Notes: generated from the letters alone by a model not told the origin. DNA of 64,000 nt from Trichococcus alkaliphilus (GCF_003008695.1 NZ_PXZT01000008.1:1-64000); one strand, 5' to 3'; numbered from the stretch's first letter, positions 43,719-53,054 are shown. Numbers and translations are program-made.

Positions 43719-44036
43719 TTAATCTTTGTATATTTCTTTGGCGATGTTGAAAGCGGACCAAGCTTTTGGCCAGCCGACATAGAACGCGAGCTGGGTTATG
43801 ATTTCCACAATCTCATCTTTTGTCACGCTGTTTTCCTTGGCTTTGCTTAAATGGAACGGAAGCTGTTCAAAGTTTCCGCCTGTGATCAACGCTGTGACTG
43901 TGACGATGGAACGATCGCGCGGCGCGAATTCCTTATCCCGCGACCAGACTTGCCCAAACAGGACATCGTCATTCAATTCAGCAAATTTTGGCGCAAAATC
44001 GCCTAATAAATCTCTTCCTGCTGTAACTTTTGCCAT
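43719..44036 (-). CDS. Carboxymuconolactone decarboxylase family (AhpD-like) protein
   Basis: This 105-residue protein contains the CMD domain (DRSIVTVTALITGGNFEQLPFHLSKA, used here as landmark, about 42-67). It lacks the CxxC peroxidase motif of true AhpD, so alkylhydroperoxidase activity is unlikely. It is first in a two-gene operon with the cupin gene, 19 bases apart, with an AAGGAG site. The promoter at 44066-44096 is of the MerR-controlled type, pointing to induction by a stress or electrophile. Confidence 0.87.
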   Translation of the reverse strand: MAKVTAGRDLLGDFAPKFAELNDDVLFGQVWSRDKEFAPRDRSIVTVTALITGGNFEQLPFHLSKAKENSVTKDEIVEIITQLAFYVGWPKAWSAFNIAKEIYKD

Positions 44037-44065
44037 AAAATCATCTCCTTACGAATGTTAAATTC

Positions 44066-44096
44066 AGCATACTCCCTAGAGTGCACTTTAAGTCAA
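44066..44096 (-). promoter_or_regulatory. MerR-type promoter of the AhpD-like/cupin operon
   Basis: On the minus strand, -35 TTGACT (44096-44091) and -10 TATGCT (44071-44066) are 19 bp apart, longer than the normal 17. The spacer holds a dyad centred on AGTGCACT. This is the layout bent into shape by MerR-family activators. No merR gene is in the window. Confidence 0.65.
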
Positions 44097-44338
44097 GGGC
44101 GAACGCAACATTTTTTTGCTGTTCTACATTTAGAGAATCGGGGAAGCACATGGCCTGTTCAATTTGAGCATTCTCTGAAAAGGGTAGAAAATTCGGGCTT
44201 GATTTAAGAGCTTCTATTCGATTGCTTGTTATATATTAGTGTACAATGAGAGTATTCTATCTTAGTGATAGAGCTAGCTGAATTCTATTACTTTTTTTTG
44301 GTACGGCAGGATGTATAGAAATTTGAAAGAGGTGGCCT
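44097..44338 (+). other. Gap before the DUF1295 gene
   Basis: Together with the promoter at 44066 this is the 302-base gap 44037-44338. It is AT-rich with possible -10 boxes such as TACAAT near 44241, but no promoter I would commit to. No coding sequence was seen. Confidence 0.3.
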
Positions 44339-45214
44339 ATGGATAAGAAAAGAATTGTAATTTATACGCTATTATTTATAGCAACATTAGCAATAGCGAC
44401 ACAAGGATTCACGAATACAGGTTTGGACGGACTGCTTGTCCCGTTAATTTTTACCTTTGCTTACTTTACGATCATTTTTATTATCGCAACAGTAATCAAA
44501 AACAATTCAATTGTCGATATTGGTTGGGGGATGGGGTTTGTTGTGGGGAGTTGGCTTACACTGCTTGTGACTGAAAATCCCACAGTTCTATCGTATGCTA
44601 TCGTTGGATTCATTAGTGTGTGGGGCCTTAGGTTGTCACTCCGTTTATTAAAAAGAAATTATGGAAAACCCGAAGATTTCAGATACGCACAGTGGCGTGA
44701 AGAGTGGGGTGATAAAGTAGTCATCACCGCCTTTTTTAGAGTGTTTGTAGTTCAGGGTATCATTAACTTTATTGTTGGATCTGCAAGCTATGTGGTAATC
44801 AAATACAACGAATTTAGTTTTGATTCAGCTCACCGCTATTCCGTTTATGCTGCATTATTCATTGCGCTGGTAGGACTGTTCTTTGAAGTAGTTGGTGATG
44901 AACAACTAAGACGACACATCAATAAAAAAACACATTCACTTCTGCAATCAGGATTATGGTCAGTCACACGTCATCCAAACTATTTTGGTGAAATCCTGAT
45001 TTGGATTGGATTATATGCTAGTGGTATTACGTTGTTCTTCACTGATTCCATCAACCCTTATTATTATATGTTATTAGTCATCTCGCCTATTTTAATGAGT
45101 ACCGTATTAATCAAAGTATCAACTCCATTACTGGAGAAAAATATGGAGAAATACGATGGATGGGAAGAATACACCAAAAGAGTTCCAATGCTTTTTCCTT
45201 TCATAAAAAAATAA
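44339..45214 (+). CDS. DUF1295-family membrane protein (steroid 5-alpha-reductase-like)
   Basis: This 291-residue protein has about seven membrane segments and the DUF1295 C-terminal signature: LLQSGLWSVTRHPNYFGEILIWIGLY (landmark, about residues 201-226), like isoprenylcysteine methyltransferases and 5-alpha reductases. Substrate is unknown. Bases 44339-48006 are clearly more AT-rich than the flanks, a sign of separate origin. GAGGTGG precedes the ATG. A bidirectional terminator separates it from the convergent SGNH gene. Confidence 0.87.
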   Translation: MDKKRIVIYTLLFIATLAIATQGFTNTGLDGLLVPLIFTFAYFTIIFIIATVIKNNSIVDIGWGMGFVVGSWLTLLVTENPTVLSYAIVGFISVWGLRLSLRLLKRNYGKPEDFRYAQWREEWGDKVVITAFFRVFVVQGIINFIVGSASYVVIKYNEFSFDSAHRYSVYAALFIALVGLFFEVVGDEQLRRHINKKTHSLLQSGLWSVTRHPNYFGEILIWIGLYASGITLFFTDSINPYYYMLLVISPILMSTVLIKVSTPLLEKNMEKYDGWEEYTKRVPMLFPFIKK

Positions 45215-45261
45215 GAAAAATGGTTCCGTTTATCAGAAAGCTGATGATGGAACCATTTTTC
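45215..45261. terminator. Bidirectional terminator, DUF1295 / SGNH hydrolase
   Basis: AAAAATGGTTCC and GGAACCATTTTT arms around a 21-base middle with AGAAAGCT. A and T tracts on both sides serve both convergent genes. Confidence 0.9.
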
Positions 45262-45268
45262 TCTTTCT

Positions 45269-46057
45269 CTAGTTTAATATCCGATCCAATTCTTCTGCTA
45301 TCATTTGATACCCTGAACCATTTGGATGAAATTCATCTGGAGAGAGATAGTCGGTTAAATGGTATTTAAACAAATCATAAGTCGGTACATAGGCAAATTT
45401 AACATCTGAATCGACAATTAGGCTCGTTTCATAGTTCCAGTCTAAAAGAAATCTGGTTTTTTCTGGATCCTCTTTGCTGTATGGATCGTATAAACCGATC
45501 AACGCTAACTGTACATCTGGATTTATATCTCTGATTTCTTTTATGATAAGTTCTAGATTTTCTTTGTAGTTTTTGAGCGCTTCTTCAAATGCAAGCGTTA
45601 AAGAGACCCTGTCTTCATAGTCTAAACGATTTAAATCATTTCCTCCAATTGAAATAATAATCAAATTTGCCTTTGAAATACTAGCTTTATTTTCTGCACT
45701 TTTAATCAACGTTACGAGTTCATTACTTTCATAGCTTGGTACTGAAATATTTATGCTGGTTTTTTCGTTTCCATCCTTTTCATCAATTAAATTGAGGTAT
45801 CTTTTTCCTATACCTAAATTTTCTTCATCCCCTATTCCAAATCCTATTGAGTCGCCAAGAATGAGTATGTCAGAAGATGCTGCTGACATACTCTCTCCTT
45901 CTTCTGGTTTATTGGTTGAGCTTTCTAGCTGTTGTTCTGTAGGAACGCTTTCTTCACTCTTACTTAAAACTATAGAGGCAATAAAACCTGATATAAATAC
46001 AATCGATAAAGCTATTGAAATAAATAATAATAGCGGCCATATTACTTTTTTATACAT
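45269..46057 (-). CDS. Membrane-anchored SGNH/GDSL hydrolase
   Basis: This 262-residue protein has an N-terminal membrane anchor (about residues 8-32), a Ser/Glu-rich linker and an extracellular SGNH hydrolase domain. Block I is LILGDSIGFG (Ser nucleophile), block III SIGGNDLN and block V DEFHPNGSGY with the catalytic Asp and His. It may be a lipase or esterase acting on the cell surface. It is the last gene of a minus-strand, AT-rich unit after an ABC permease and ATPase, 23 bases downstream of the permease. Confidence 0.88.
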   Translation of the reverse strand: MYKKVIWPLLLFISIALSIVFISGFIASIVLSKSEESVPTEQQLESSTNKPEEGESMSAASSDILILGDSIGFGIGDEENLGIGKRYLNLIDEKDGNEKTSINISVPSYESNELVTLIKSAENKASISKANLIIISIGGNDLNRLDYEDRVSLTLAFEEALKNYKENLELIIKEIRDINPDVQLALIGLYDPYSKEDPEKTRFLLDWNYETSLIVDSDVKFAYVPTYDLFKYHLTDYLSPDEFHPNGSGYQMIAEELDRILN

Positions 46058-46080
46058 AGTTATTCTCCTTAATAGTCCAT

Positions 46081-47082
46081 TTAAACGAGGACATCTTTAC
46101 GATTAAATACTACAAAACTTATTATCAATGATAATACAGCCCAAGCACTTAATGTAAGAATAGAAAAGTTTAAACTCATTCCTTCAATAGGCTGATAGGA
46201 TCCAGTTAAATAGCGAGTAAGATCTAAATTGGTCACAAAAAAATATTTGACTAATTTCCATTCAGATAAGAAAAACTGTAAAAATTGCCCGCCAATCAGA
46301 GATGCCATCAATATACCTATAGCTGACGAACTATTATCAACTAGTACTGAAATCATCAGGGTTATCGAGGCTATTATGATAGACACGAACCACAACAGCG
46401 AATATATCAATAAAGTGTATTGAAACCGAGAAATCAATATCGTTGAATCTGAATTTAATTTACCCTCAACCAAACGAAAACCAGTTACTATAGGTTCACT
46501 AAATCCCCATTGTTGAAAAAACAAATAGGATACTAAAGTAGATAAGACAGCAATGATAAACACTAAAATTGTAGTCATAAGTATGAGCGCCAAATACTTA
46601 CTGAATAATATTTTCCATCTAGGTACTGCTCTCGTGAGTAAAATTTTAATCGTTTTTTTAGAGAATTCATTTGAAACTAAATCTGCAGCTAAAATTACAA
46701 TGAGAAGCGGTATAAATAGTGTAATCCCTTGTTCTACAAATTGAACATTAAATTTGGAAGCTGTTGGCGTTATAGGATTGATATCGTTCTTAATAAAATA
46801 ATTCAATTGCTGAATTTCTCTATCGATGGATGCTCTGACTTCTTCTGGTATGAATTCATTATTGCTCCGTTCTTCAAGATCATCAAGCCGTTGAGTAGCA
46901 AGGCCTTTCCAATCGTATGCTACACCGCCAGATTCCGCTTCAAATTTTTGTATATTATTATCATAAGAATATTTTTGTCCATATGAAAGCAAACTCACAA
47001 AAATTAAAAGTAACATAACGATCAGGAGCATTTTTTTCTTTAATAAAATTTTTATTATCTCATTTTGTGTTAACGAAATCAT
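46081..47082 (-). CDS. ABC-2 type transporter permease
   Basis: This 333-residue membrane protein has an N-terminal span (about 17-37), a large extracellular segment (about 40-105) and a cluster of five spans towards the C-terminus, as in BcrB/NatB-like ABC-2 permeases. The segment FSKKTIKILLTRAVPRWKILFSKYLAL is the conserved cytoplasmic coupling region. It pairs with the ATPase encoded 12 bases upstream. The exported substrate could be a peptide, an antibiotic or an ion; none is indicated. Confidence 0.87.
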   Translation of the reverse strand: MISLTQNEIIKILLKKKMLLIVMLLLIFVSLLSYGQKYSYDNNIQKFEAESGGVAYDWKGLATQRLDDLEERSNNEFIPEEVRASIDREIQQLNYFIKNDINPITPTASKFNVQFVEQGITLFIPLLIVILAADLVSNEFSKKTIKILLTRAVPRWKILFSKYLALILMTTILVFIIAVLSTLVSYLFFQQWGFSEPIVTGFRLVEGKLNSDSTILISRFQYTLLIYSLLWFVSIIIASITLMISVLVDNSSSAIGILMASLIGGQFLQFFLSEWKLVKYFFVTNLDLTRYLTGSYQPIEGMSLNFSILTLSAWAVLSLIISFVVFNRKDVLV

Positions 47083-47094
47083 GCTATCCCACCT

Positions 47095-48006
47095 TTATCC
47101 GATTTTATGTTTATCTGTAAGGGTTAAAAATAAATCTTCTAACGTTCTCTTTTTATTTTCAACATATTTGATCTCTATTCCCGAATAAATGAAAGCTTTA
47201 TTTATTTCTGAGAGCCTTCCCACGTCAGCTAATGCGGTTACATTTTTTGCATCAATTGTTGAATCGAGGGTGAACTTATTTTTAAGGACGGATTGAGCCT
47301 TTTTGGGATCATTTACTGTCCAAACAACTTCACCAGTAGCTAAAACCTCATCAATTGATGCATTTCTAATAATACTTCCGTTATCTATAATACTGACTCG
47401 GTCGCACATCAATTGAACCTCACTAATTATATGCGAAGAAATCAACACAGAAATGCCTTTTTCTTTAGCTAATGTTTTTATGATTTCTCTAAACTCATGT
47501 ATGCCTTGAGGATCCAGTCCGTTTGTAGGTTCATCTAAAATCAATAGTTTTGGTTTGTGGATCAGTGCTTGCGCTAAACCGATTCTTTGTTTCATCCCCA
47601 TTGAATAAACATCAACTTTATCATGAATACGATTTCCCATACCGACTAATTCTACAGCTTCATCGATATCTTTTTTAGTGACACCCTTTGACATACTACC
47701 TAATATTTCAAGATTCCTATACCCGCTCATATAATCATAAAGATCAGGACCTTCAATGATGCACCCTACATTAGACATAGCTTTTACATAGTCTTTTTTT
47801 ATGGAATACCCACAGATTTTTATATCTCCGGAAGTAGGCTTTGATAAGCCTACGATCATCCTTAAAGTTGTTGTTTTTCCAGATCCATTAGGTCCTAGAA
47901 AACCTAATATTTCTCCCTTTTTAATATCAAAACTGACATCTTTTATAATGAGCTTTTTCTTGATTCGTTTGGTTACATTTGAAACTTTCAGCACCGATGT
48001 ATCCAT
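47095..48006 (-). CDS. ABC transporter ATP-binding protein (BcrA/NatA-like)
   Basis: This 303-residue ATPase has Walker A GPNGSGKTT, a signature loop YSMGMKQRIGLA in place of the usual LSGGQ, Walker B LLILDEPTNGLDPQG and an H-loop in LISSHI. A C-terminal domain of about 80 residues follows, as in bacitracin- or lantibiotic-resistance exporters. The start at 48006 has AAAGAGG upstream; the longer frame from 48042 is rejected. With the permease it forms a complete exporter of AT-rich composition, probably acquired. Confidence 0.9.
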   Translation of the reverse strand: MDTSVLKVSNVTKRIKKKLIIKDVSFDIKKGEILGFLGPNGSGKTTTLRMIVGLSKPTSGDIKICGYSIKKDYVKAMSNVGCIIEGPDLYDYMSGYRNLEILGSMSKGVTKKDIDEAVELVGMGNRIHDKVDVYSMGMKQRIGLAQALIHKPKLLILDEPTNGLDPQGIHEFREIIKTLAKEKGISVLISSHIISEVQLMCDRVSIIDNGSIIRNASIDEVLATGEVVWTVNDPKKAQSVLKNKFTLDSTIDAKNVTALADVGRLSEINKAFIYSGIEIKYVENKKRTLEDLFLTLTDKHKIG

Positions 48007-48243
48007 AGTAGACCTCTTTTCAAAGATTGTTTTACTTCTCATAAGAAATTACCAAAAGAATGGATTATTATATCTTTCCTAATAGCACAAGCTAGCAGTG
48101 AATCAAAAAGATTGAGTGATAAGTATTGTCGGATTTTACTGGCGCTAAGCTGATTGCGTAGATTGTTACTGAATAAAGTATACAATATATGAGGAAAAAT
48201 ACCCCTCTGCAAGCTATCGGTTGACTCAAATTGATTTTGTCGC

Positions 48244-48274
48244 TTGACTTAACGTCAAGGTTAAGGTGTACGCT
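48244..48274 (+). promoter_or_regulatory. MerR-type promoter of the DUF3737-aminotransferase operon
   Basis: -35 TTGACT (48244-48249) and -10 TACGCT (48269-48274) are 19 bp apart. CTTGAC-TTAAC-GTCAAG is an inverted repeat that overlaps the -35. This layout fits MerR-family activation. No merR gene is in the window. Confidence 0.6.
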
Positions 48275-48300
48275 CTGTATGTATCAGAGAGGGGTAATGA

Positions 48301-49167
48301 ATGATGGAACATCTTAATCAACAGCTATTCACCGGGGAACGGGCTCTATTCAAAGGAAAAGACCTGCAGATCAGCCATTCAGTTTTTGCGGACGGAGAGT
48401 CTCCGTTGAAGGAAAGCAGCAACATCGGACTCGATAACACGATCTTCCGCTGGAAATATCCATTGTGGTATGCGCGGAACATCCAGGCAAACAACATCAC
48501 TTTAGTGGAAACTGCGCGTTCCGGGATTTGGTATACGCAGGGCATCACCATCACCAACAGCATGATCCAAGCGCCCAAGACATTCAGGAGAGCCACCGAT
48601 ATCACACTGGAACGTGTGGAACTGCCAAATGCCCAAGAGACGTTGTGGAACTGCAACGATATCACGCTGAAACACGTAAACGCAGCAGGCGACTATTTTG
48701 CGATGAACAGCGAAAACATCCAAATCGAGCACTTTACGTTGTCGGGCAACTACGCCTTTGACGGTGCCAAGAATATCGAGATTTCGCATGCCAAATTGCT
48801 TTCAAAAGATGCTTTCTGGAACTGCGAGAATGTGGTCGTAAGGGATTCGACGATCATCGGCGAATATCTGGGTTGGAATTCGAAAAACATCACCTTCATC
48901 GACTGCATCATCGAGAGCAACCAAGGCATGTGCTATATGGAAAACGTGAAGATGGAGAATTGCACGATCATCAACACGGATCTGGCGTTCGAATATTCGA
49001 CGGTCGACGTTCAAGCGAACAGCCGCATCGACAGTGTCAAGAATCCGATCAGCGGTATGATAGCTGCTACGGGAATCGGCGAACTGATTCTGGATGATCC
49101 GGAAATCGCGTCCGAGAACACCAAATACCAGCTTGCGGAGGGCCGGGAATATGCCATTCGATTTTGA
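48301..49167 (+). CDS. DUF3737 family protein (right-handed beta-helix)
   Basis: This 288-residue protein of the DUF3737 family consists of short repeated strands (LFKGKDLQISHSVF, ITITNSMI, ITLERVEL, ITLKHVNA, IQIEHFTL and so on), as in a right-handed parallel beta-helix. No enzymatic residues are known. Two ATGs at 48301 and 48304 follow GAGAGGGG and both are possible. The aminotransferase gene overlaps its end by 17 bases, so the two are co-translated. The MerR-type promoter suggests stress induction. Confidence 0.87.
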   Translation: MMEHLNQQLFTGERALFKGKDLQISHSVFADGESPLKESSNIGLDNTIFRWKYPLWYARNIQANNITLVETARSGIWYTQGITITNSMIQAPKTFRRATDITLERVELPNAQETLWNCNDITLKHVNAAGDYFAMNSENIQIEHFTLSGNYAFDGAKNIEISHAKLLSKDAFWNCENVVVRDSTIIGEYLGWNSKNITFIDCIIESNQGMCYMENVKMENCTIINTDLAFEYSTVDVQANSRIDSVKNPISGMIAATGIGELILDDPEIASENTKYQLAEGREYAIRF

Positions 49168-50326
49168 TCAAATCATCGACAGACGGAACACCAACTCTTA
49201 TAAGTGGGACGTCAAAGCGGACGAGCTGCCGATGTGGGTGGCGGACATGGACTTCGGGACGGCGCCTGCTGTCATCGACGCCATCGAAAAGCGTCTGCGG
49301 CAAGGCGTTTTCGGCTATAATACCGTTCCGGACAGTTTTCGGGAGAGCATCATCCGTTGGTGGCAGAGGCGGCATCAATTTACGATGGAAAAAGAATGGA
49401 TTCTCTATTGCATAGGCGTCGTCCCGGCCATCTCTTCGATCATTCGGAAAATGACGGAAATAGGCGATGACATTGTCGTTCTTTCGCCGGTCTACAACAT
49501 CTTTTACAATTCCATACTGAACAACGGTCGGAAAGTCTTGGCGAGCGAATTGCGCTATGAAGACGGAAGCTATGCCATCGATTTCGTGGTTCTGGAAGAA
49601 AAACTATCCCGCAGTACGACTTCGCTGTTCATTTTCTGCAATCCGCACAATCCGATCGGAAAAGTCTGGGATCGGCCGACGCTGGAACGGATCGCCGAAC
49701 TGTGCATCAAGCATGATGTGCTGGTCGTAAGCGACGAAATCCATTGCGATCTGATGCATATCGACCACGCGTACATCCCCTTTGCCTCCGTTTCCGAGGA
49801 AATTGCTGACCGGACAATCACGTGCATTGCGCCGACAAAAGCATTCAATCTTGCCGGGCTGCAGACTGCGGCGATCGTCATCCCGAATCCTGAAATCAGA
49901 AAACTGGTGGACAGAGGGATCAACACGGATGAAGTGGCGGAGCCCAATACCTTCGCAATCCAAGCGGCTGAAGCGGCTTTCGGCGAAGGGGAGGAATGGC
50001 TGGAAGAACTGCGGGAATATTTGGAACAGAACAGACAATTTTTGGTCGGTTCTTTGAAGGAACTTGTTCCCGAAGTCCATGTGATCGAGGCTGAGGCAAC
50101 CTATCTGGCCTGGATCGATTGCTCAGAGATAACGGAGGACACGAAGGAGTTGTGCGCGTTCATCAGGGAGAAAACCGGACTGTATCTTTCCGCAGGGGAT
50201 ATCTTCGGCGGCAACGGTTCGCGTTTTGTTCGCTGGAATTACGCCTGCCCGAAAGCACTCTTGGGTGACGGCATCCAACGGTTTGTTGAAGGAGTAGCGT
50301 TGTACCAAAAGGACAGATGCCGTTGA
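49151..50326 (+). CDS. MalY/PatB-family pyridoxal-phosphate aminotransferase or cystathionine beta-lyase
   Basis: This 391-residue class I/II PLP enzyme begins FDQIIDRRNTNSYKWD, the MalY/PatB signature. It has WVADMDF (about 28-34), ISSIIRKMTEIGDDI, FCNPHNPIG, VVSDEIHCDL and the PLP lysine Lys230 in APTKAFNLAG. The likely reaction is C-S beta-lyase activity on cystathionine, or aminotransfer. The start at 49151 has GGAGG upstream and lies inside the DUF3737 gene; the frame from 49094 is longer but lacks family similarity. The R1 repeat copy C follows. Confidence 0.9.
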   Translation: MPFDFDQIIDRRNTNSYKWDVKADELPMWVADMDFGTAPAVIDAIEKRLRQGVFGYNTVPDSFRESIIRWWQRRHQFTMEKEWILYCIGVVPAISSIIRKMTEIGDDIVVLSPVYNIFYNSILNNGRKVLASELRYEDGSYAIDFVVLEEKLSRSTTSLFIFCNPHNPIGKVWDRPTLERIAELCIKHDVLVVSDEIHCDLMHIDHAYIPFASVSEEIADRTITCIAPTKAFNLAGLQTAAIVIPNPEIRKLVDRGINTDEVAEPNTFAIQAAEAAFGEGEEWLEELREYLEQNRQFLVGSLKELVPEVHVIEAEATYLAWIDCSEITEDTKELCAFIREKTGLYLSAGDIFGGNGSRFVRWNYACPKALLGDGIQRFVEGVALYQKDRCR

Positions 50327-50379
50327 GGACAACTGTTCCTATAGACACCTGAACCCGCAATCGTCAGCACACTGCTTTT

Positions 50380-50508
50380 CTCCGGTGAACACAGGCTTCG
50401 CCGGAGTTCGGCCCACATTCTGGGGTGTGTTCTCCTGCGAGAATTTCTTTATCGGAGTTGAGGTCAAGTGTTGCCGGTGTCCTCCGGCTAGCGGATCGCT
50501 CATCGGAG
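50380..50508 (+). repeat. Intergenic palindromic repeat array R1, copy C (3 units)
   Basis: Units lie at 50380-50406, 50432-50457 and 50482-50508, with offsets 0, 52 and 102, exactly those of copy B. Unit 1 with its tail reads CTCCGGTGAAC..GCTTCGCCGGAG then TTCGGCCCACATT, near-identical to copies A and B. A degenerate fourth unit may lie at 50552-50574. The rest of the 369-base gap 50327-50695 has nothing else I can name. Confidence 0.75.
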
Positions 50509-50695
50509 GAAGGGACGCAAGCTGCGGCGCCATGCAGGGTGCGTCCTTGTCCTGTTTCGGTTTTACGGCCGGAGCTTGATGTGAGATACTTGAACCGAAG
50601 CGATTGCAGCCCCGCTGTGCTGAAAAAACGGCTCTGTAATCGGAAGACGACTCGGCAGGATTAAAGCCGAATCAAGGGATAGGAGAGTATTGACT

Positions 50696-51577
50696 ATGGA
50701 GTTGCGCGTTCTGAATTATTTTTTGACAGTGGTTTATGAAGAGAACATCACTAGTGCCGCTGAAAAGTTGCACATCACCCAGCCGACCTTGTCGCGCCAA
50801 CTGATGCAGTTGGAAGAGGAATTAGGCGTTTCTTTGTTCCGGCGCGGCAAAAAGAAAATCACGTTGACCAGCGAAGGATTGCTGCTGAAAAGACGGGCGG
50901 AGGAAATCCTCGATCTGACCAGCAGGACCGAACTGGAGCTGAAGGAGCAGAAAACGCTCATGAACGGCGAAATCGCCATCGGTGGTGGAGAAACGCAGTC
51001 CATGCGCGTTTTGGCTGATTTCATCAAAGCTTTCAGCACGGAATATCCGCAAGTGACGTACAAATTGTACAGTGCCGATGCCGATGACATCAAGGATCGG
51101 GTCAATAAAGGGCTGTTGGACATCTGCCTGCTGACGGAGCCGGTTGATGTCGATAAATATGATTTCATCCGGATTCCCCAGAAAGAACGCTGGGGTGTCA
51201 TCATGCGGAAGGACAGTCCGCTGGCGCAGAAGCGCTCCATTGCACCTGAGGATCTGTTGGCTTATCCGATCCTGATTCCGGGGAGAGCATTGGTCCAGAA
51301 CGAACTGGACAATTGGTTCGGCGACGCCTACGGGGCCTTGCATATCATCGGGCGCTACAATCTGATCTACAATGCGGCCATCCTGGTGGAAGCGGGTGTC
51401 GGGTTTGCGTTATGTCTGGAAAAACTTGTCCCGGTCAGTGAGGAAACCGAGCTTTGCTTCCGGACCTTGGCGCCTGCCTTGGAGACAGGCGTGGTCATCG
51501 CCTGGAAAAAGAATCAGATTTTCCCGCCGGCAGTGGCTAAATTCATCGAGCTTCTTAAGAATGCCTTCAGAGCATGA
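50696..51577 (+). CDS. LysR-family transcriptional regulator
   Basis: This 293-residue regulator has the LysR helix-turn-helix (about 1-60, LRVLNYFLTVVYEENITSAAEKL, HITQPTLSRQLMQLE) and a substrate-binding domain (about 90-290). It is followed 112 bases later by an MFS transporter on the same strand, a common regulator-exporter pairing. The ATG at 50696 is preferred to the TTG two codons earlier. The effector is unknown. Confidence 0.9.
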   Translation: MELRVLNYFLTVVYEENITSAAEKLHITQPTLSRQLMQLEEELGVSLFRRGKKKITLTSEGLLLKRRAEEILDLTSRTELELKEQKTLMNGEIAIGGGETQSMRVLADFIKAFSTEYPQVTYKLYSADADDIKDRVNKGLLDICLLTEPVDVDKYDFIRIPQKERWGVIMRKDSPLAQKRSIAPEDLLAYPILIPGRALVQNELDNWFGDAYGALHIIGRYNLIYNAAILVEAGVGFALCLEKLVPVSEETELCFRTLAPALETGVVIAWKKNQIFPPAVAKFIELLKNAFRA

Positions 51578-51689
51578 TCAATCATGCGAAAAAACTATTA
51601 TCTTTTTCTACGGTTGCGTTTTAAACTGGTATTAAGAAAAATGATGTATGCATTATAGGCATGGATATTCAGAAAGGAAGATCATCAGT

Positions 51690-52886
51690 ATGGATATGAG
51701 GACACTCAAGAAGCTTGCGCTGTTGTCCAGCTCATTTGTTGTTGTTTCCGGTGGAGCCATCGCGGTGAATGTACCCGCCATCGCCCGGGATTTTCCGGAA
51801 ATCCCGTTGCCGTTGGTGGAATCTTTGACAACGATGCCTTCCCTGTTCTTGATCGTTTCGGTTCTGCTCAGCCACGCCATCGCAAGGAAAGTCGGCTATA
51901 AGAGGACGGTTCTTGTCGGGCTGGCCACGGTTCTGGTTTCAGGCTTGGTTCCGGTATTTGTGCATCATTTCTGGATCATTTTTCTTTCCAGGGCACTCTT
52001 CGGATTCGGGATCGGACTTTTCAATTCGCTCCTGGTCAGTTTTATCCGGCATTCTTATGAGGGGGCCGAGAGGGCGACGATGATCGGGCTGCAGAGCGCC
52101 TTCGAAGGCATCGGCGGGATGACCATTTCCTTCCTTGTGGGGCAGCTGCTGAAGATCGACTGGCAAACTTCCTTTTGGGTCTACTTAGCGGCTCTGCCGG
52201 CGATGCTTCTGTTCGCGGCCTTGGTTCCGGATATCCCGGCTGAACCGGCTGACGTTTCCAGTCAGCCACAGCAAACGGATCCTTTGAGTACACGCAGCAA
52301 GGCGATGGACAAGGCGGTTTTCGCCTACCTGACCCTGCTCGTTGTGGCGGTGATGTTCTATATGACAATCACGGTCCGGGTCACGCCGCTCATGCTGGCG
52401 AACGGTTACGGCGATGCTACGAACGGAAGCTATATCCTTTCCCTGATTGGCATCGGTGCAATGACGGCCGGTTTTTTGTTCGGAAAAGTTTTTGGGGCTG
52501 TCGGGAAATATACTTTGCCGCTTGCCTTGTTCGGGATGGGAATGGCTCTTGTGACGATCGGGCTCTCGGACACTGTCTGGCTGACCGGTTTGGCTGCTGC
52601 ATTCTGCGGCTTCTCCTTCCGTACTTTCATCCCTTATCTCTTCAACAAAGTCAACAGCTCGGCGTCGGGGAACGCGAATGCCGCCACGTCGTTGCTGCTG
52701 GTCGGATTCAATATCGGCGCAGCCTTTTCCCCTTACGGTATCGTTCTGGTGGAGCGCCTGTTCCGGCTGGCTTCAGAACGGGGGATTTTTTTCCTGGAAG
52801 GGGCACTGCTGCTGGGCGGCGGTATCCTCGGTGGCGGCTATCATTTTCTGGCGAAGCATGCTGAAACGAGTGCGGAGGAAGTGTGA
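51690..52886 (+). CDS. MFS transporter
   Basis: This 398-residue protein has 12 predicted spans and a central hydrophilic loop (about 187-215). ATIGLQSAF and SRALFGFGIGLFNS resemble the YxxxQ/MFS motif regions of drug or metabolite exporters. It probably exports a small molecule under control of the adjacent LysR protein. GAAAGGAAG precedes the ATG at 51690; a longer frame from 51648 is unlikely. Confidence 0.85.
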   Translation: MDMRTLKKLALLSSSFVVVSGGAIAVNVPAIARDFPEIPLPLVESLTTMPSLFLIVSVLLSHAIARKVGYKRTVLVGLATVLVSGLVPVFVHHFWIIFLSRALFGFGIGLFNSLLVSFIRHSYEGAERATMIGLQSAFEGIGGMTISFLVGQLLKIDWQTSFWVYLAALPAMLLFAALVPDIPAEPADVSSQPQQTDPLSTRSKAMDKAVFAYLTLLVVAVMFYMTITVRVTPLMLANGYGDATNGSYILSLIGIGAMTAGFLFGKVFGAVGKYTLPLALFGMGMALVTIGLSDTVWLTGLAAAFCGFSFRTFIPYLFNKVNSSASGNANAATSLLLVGFNIGAAFSPYGIVLVERLFRLASERGIFFLEGALLLGGGILGGGYHFLAKHAETSAEEV

Positions 52887-53054
52887 GCAGCTAAGTTTCG
52901 GCGCAACATTGATCTCAATGAAGCGCTGAAACATGGTCCTTGCTGGTCCTGCTTAGCGAATTGTGTTATTTTGGAGATGTGAACGTATTCATTTTGCGAA
53001 AAAAAAAACTGAGACTGCATGAAAAAGCTAGACAATTTTAAGGAGGAAAAGAAA

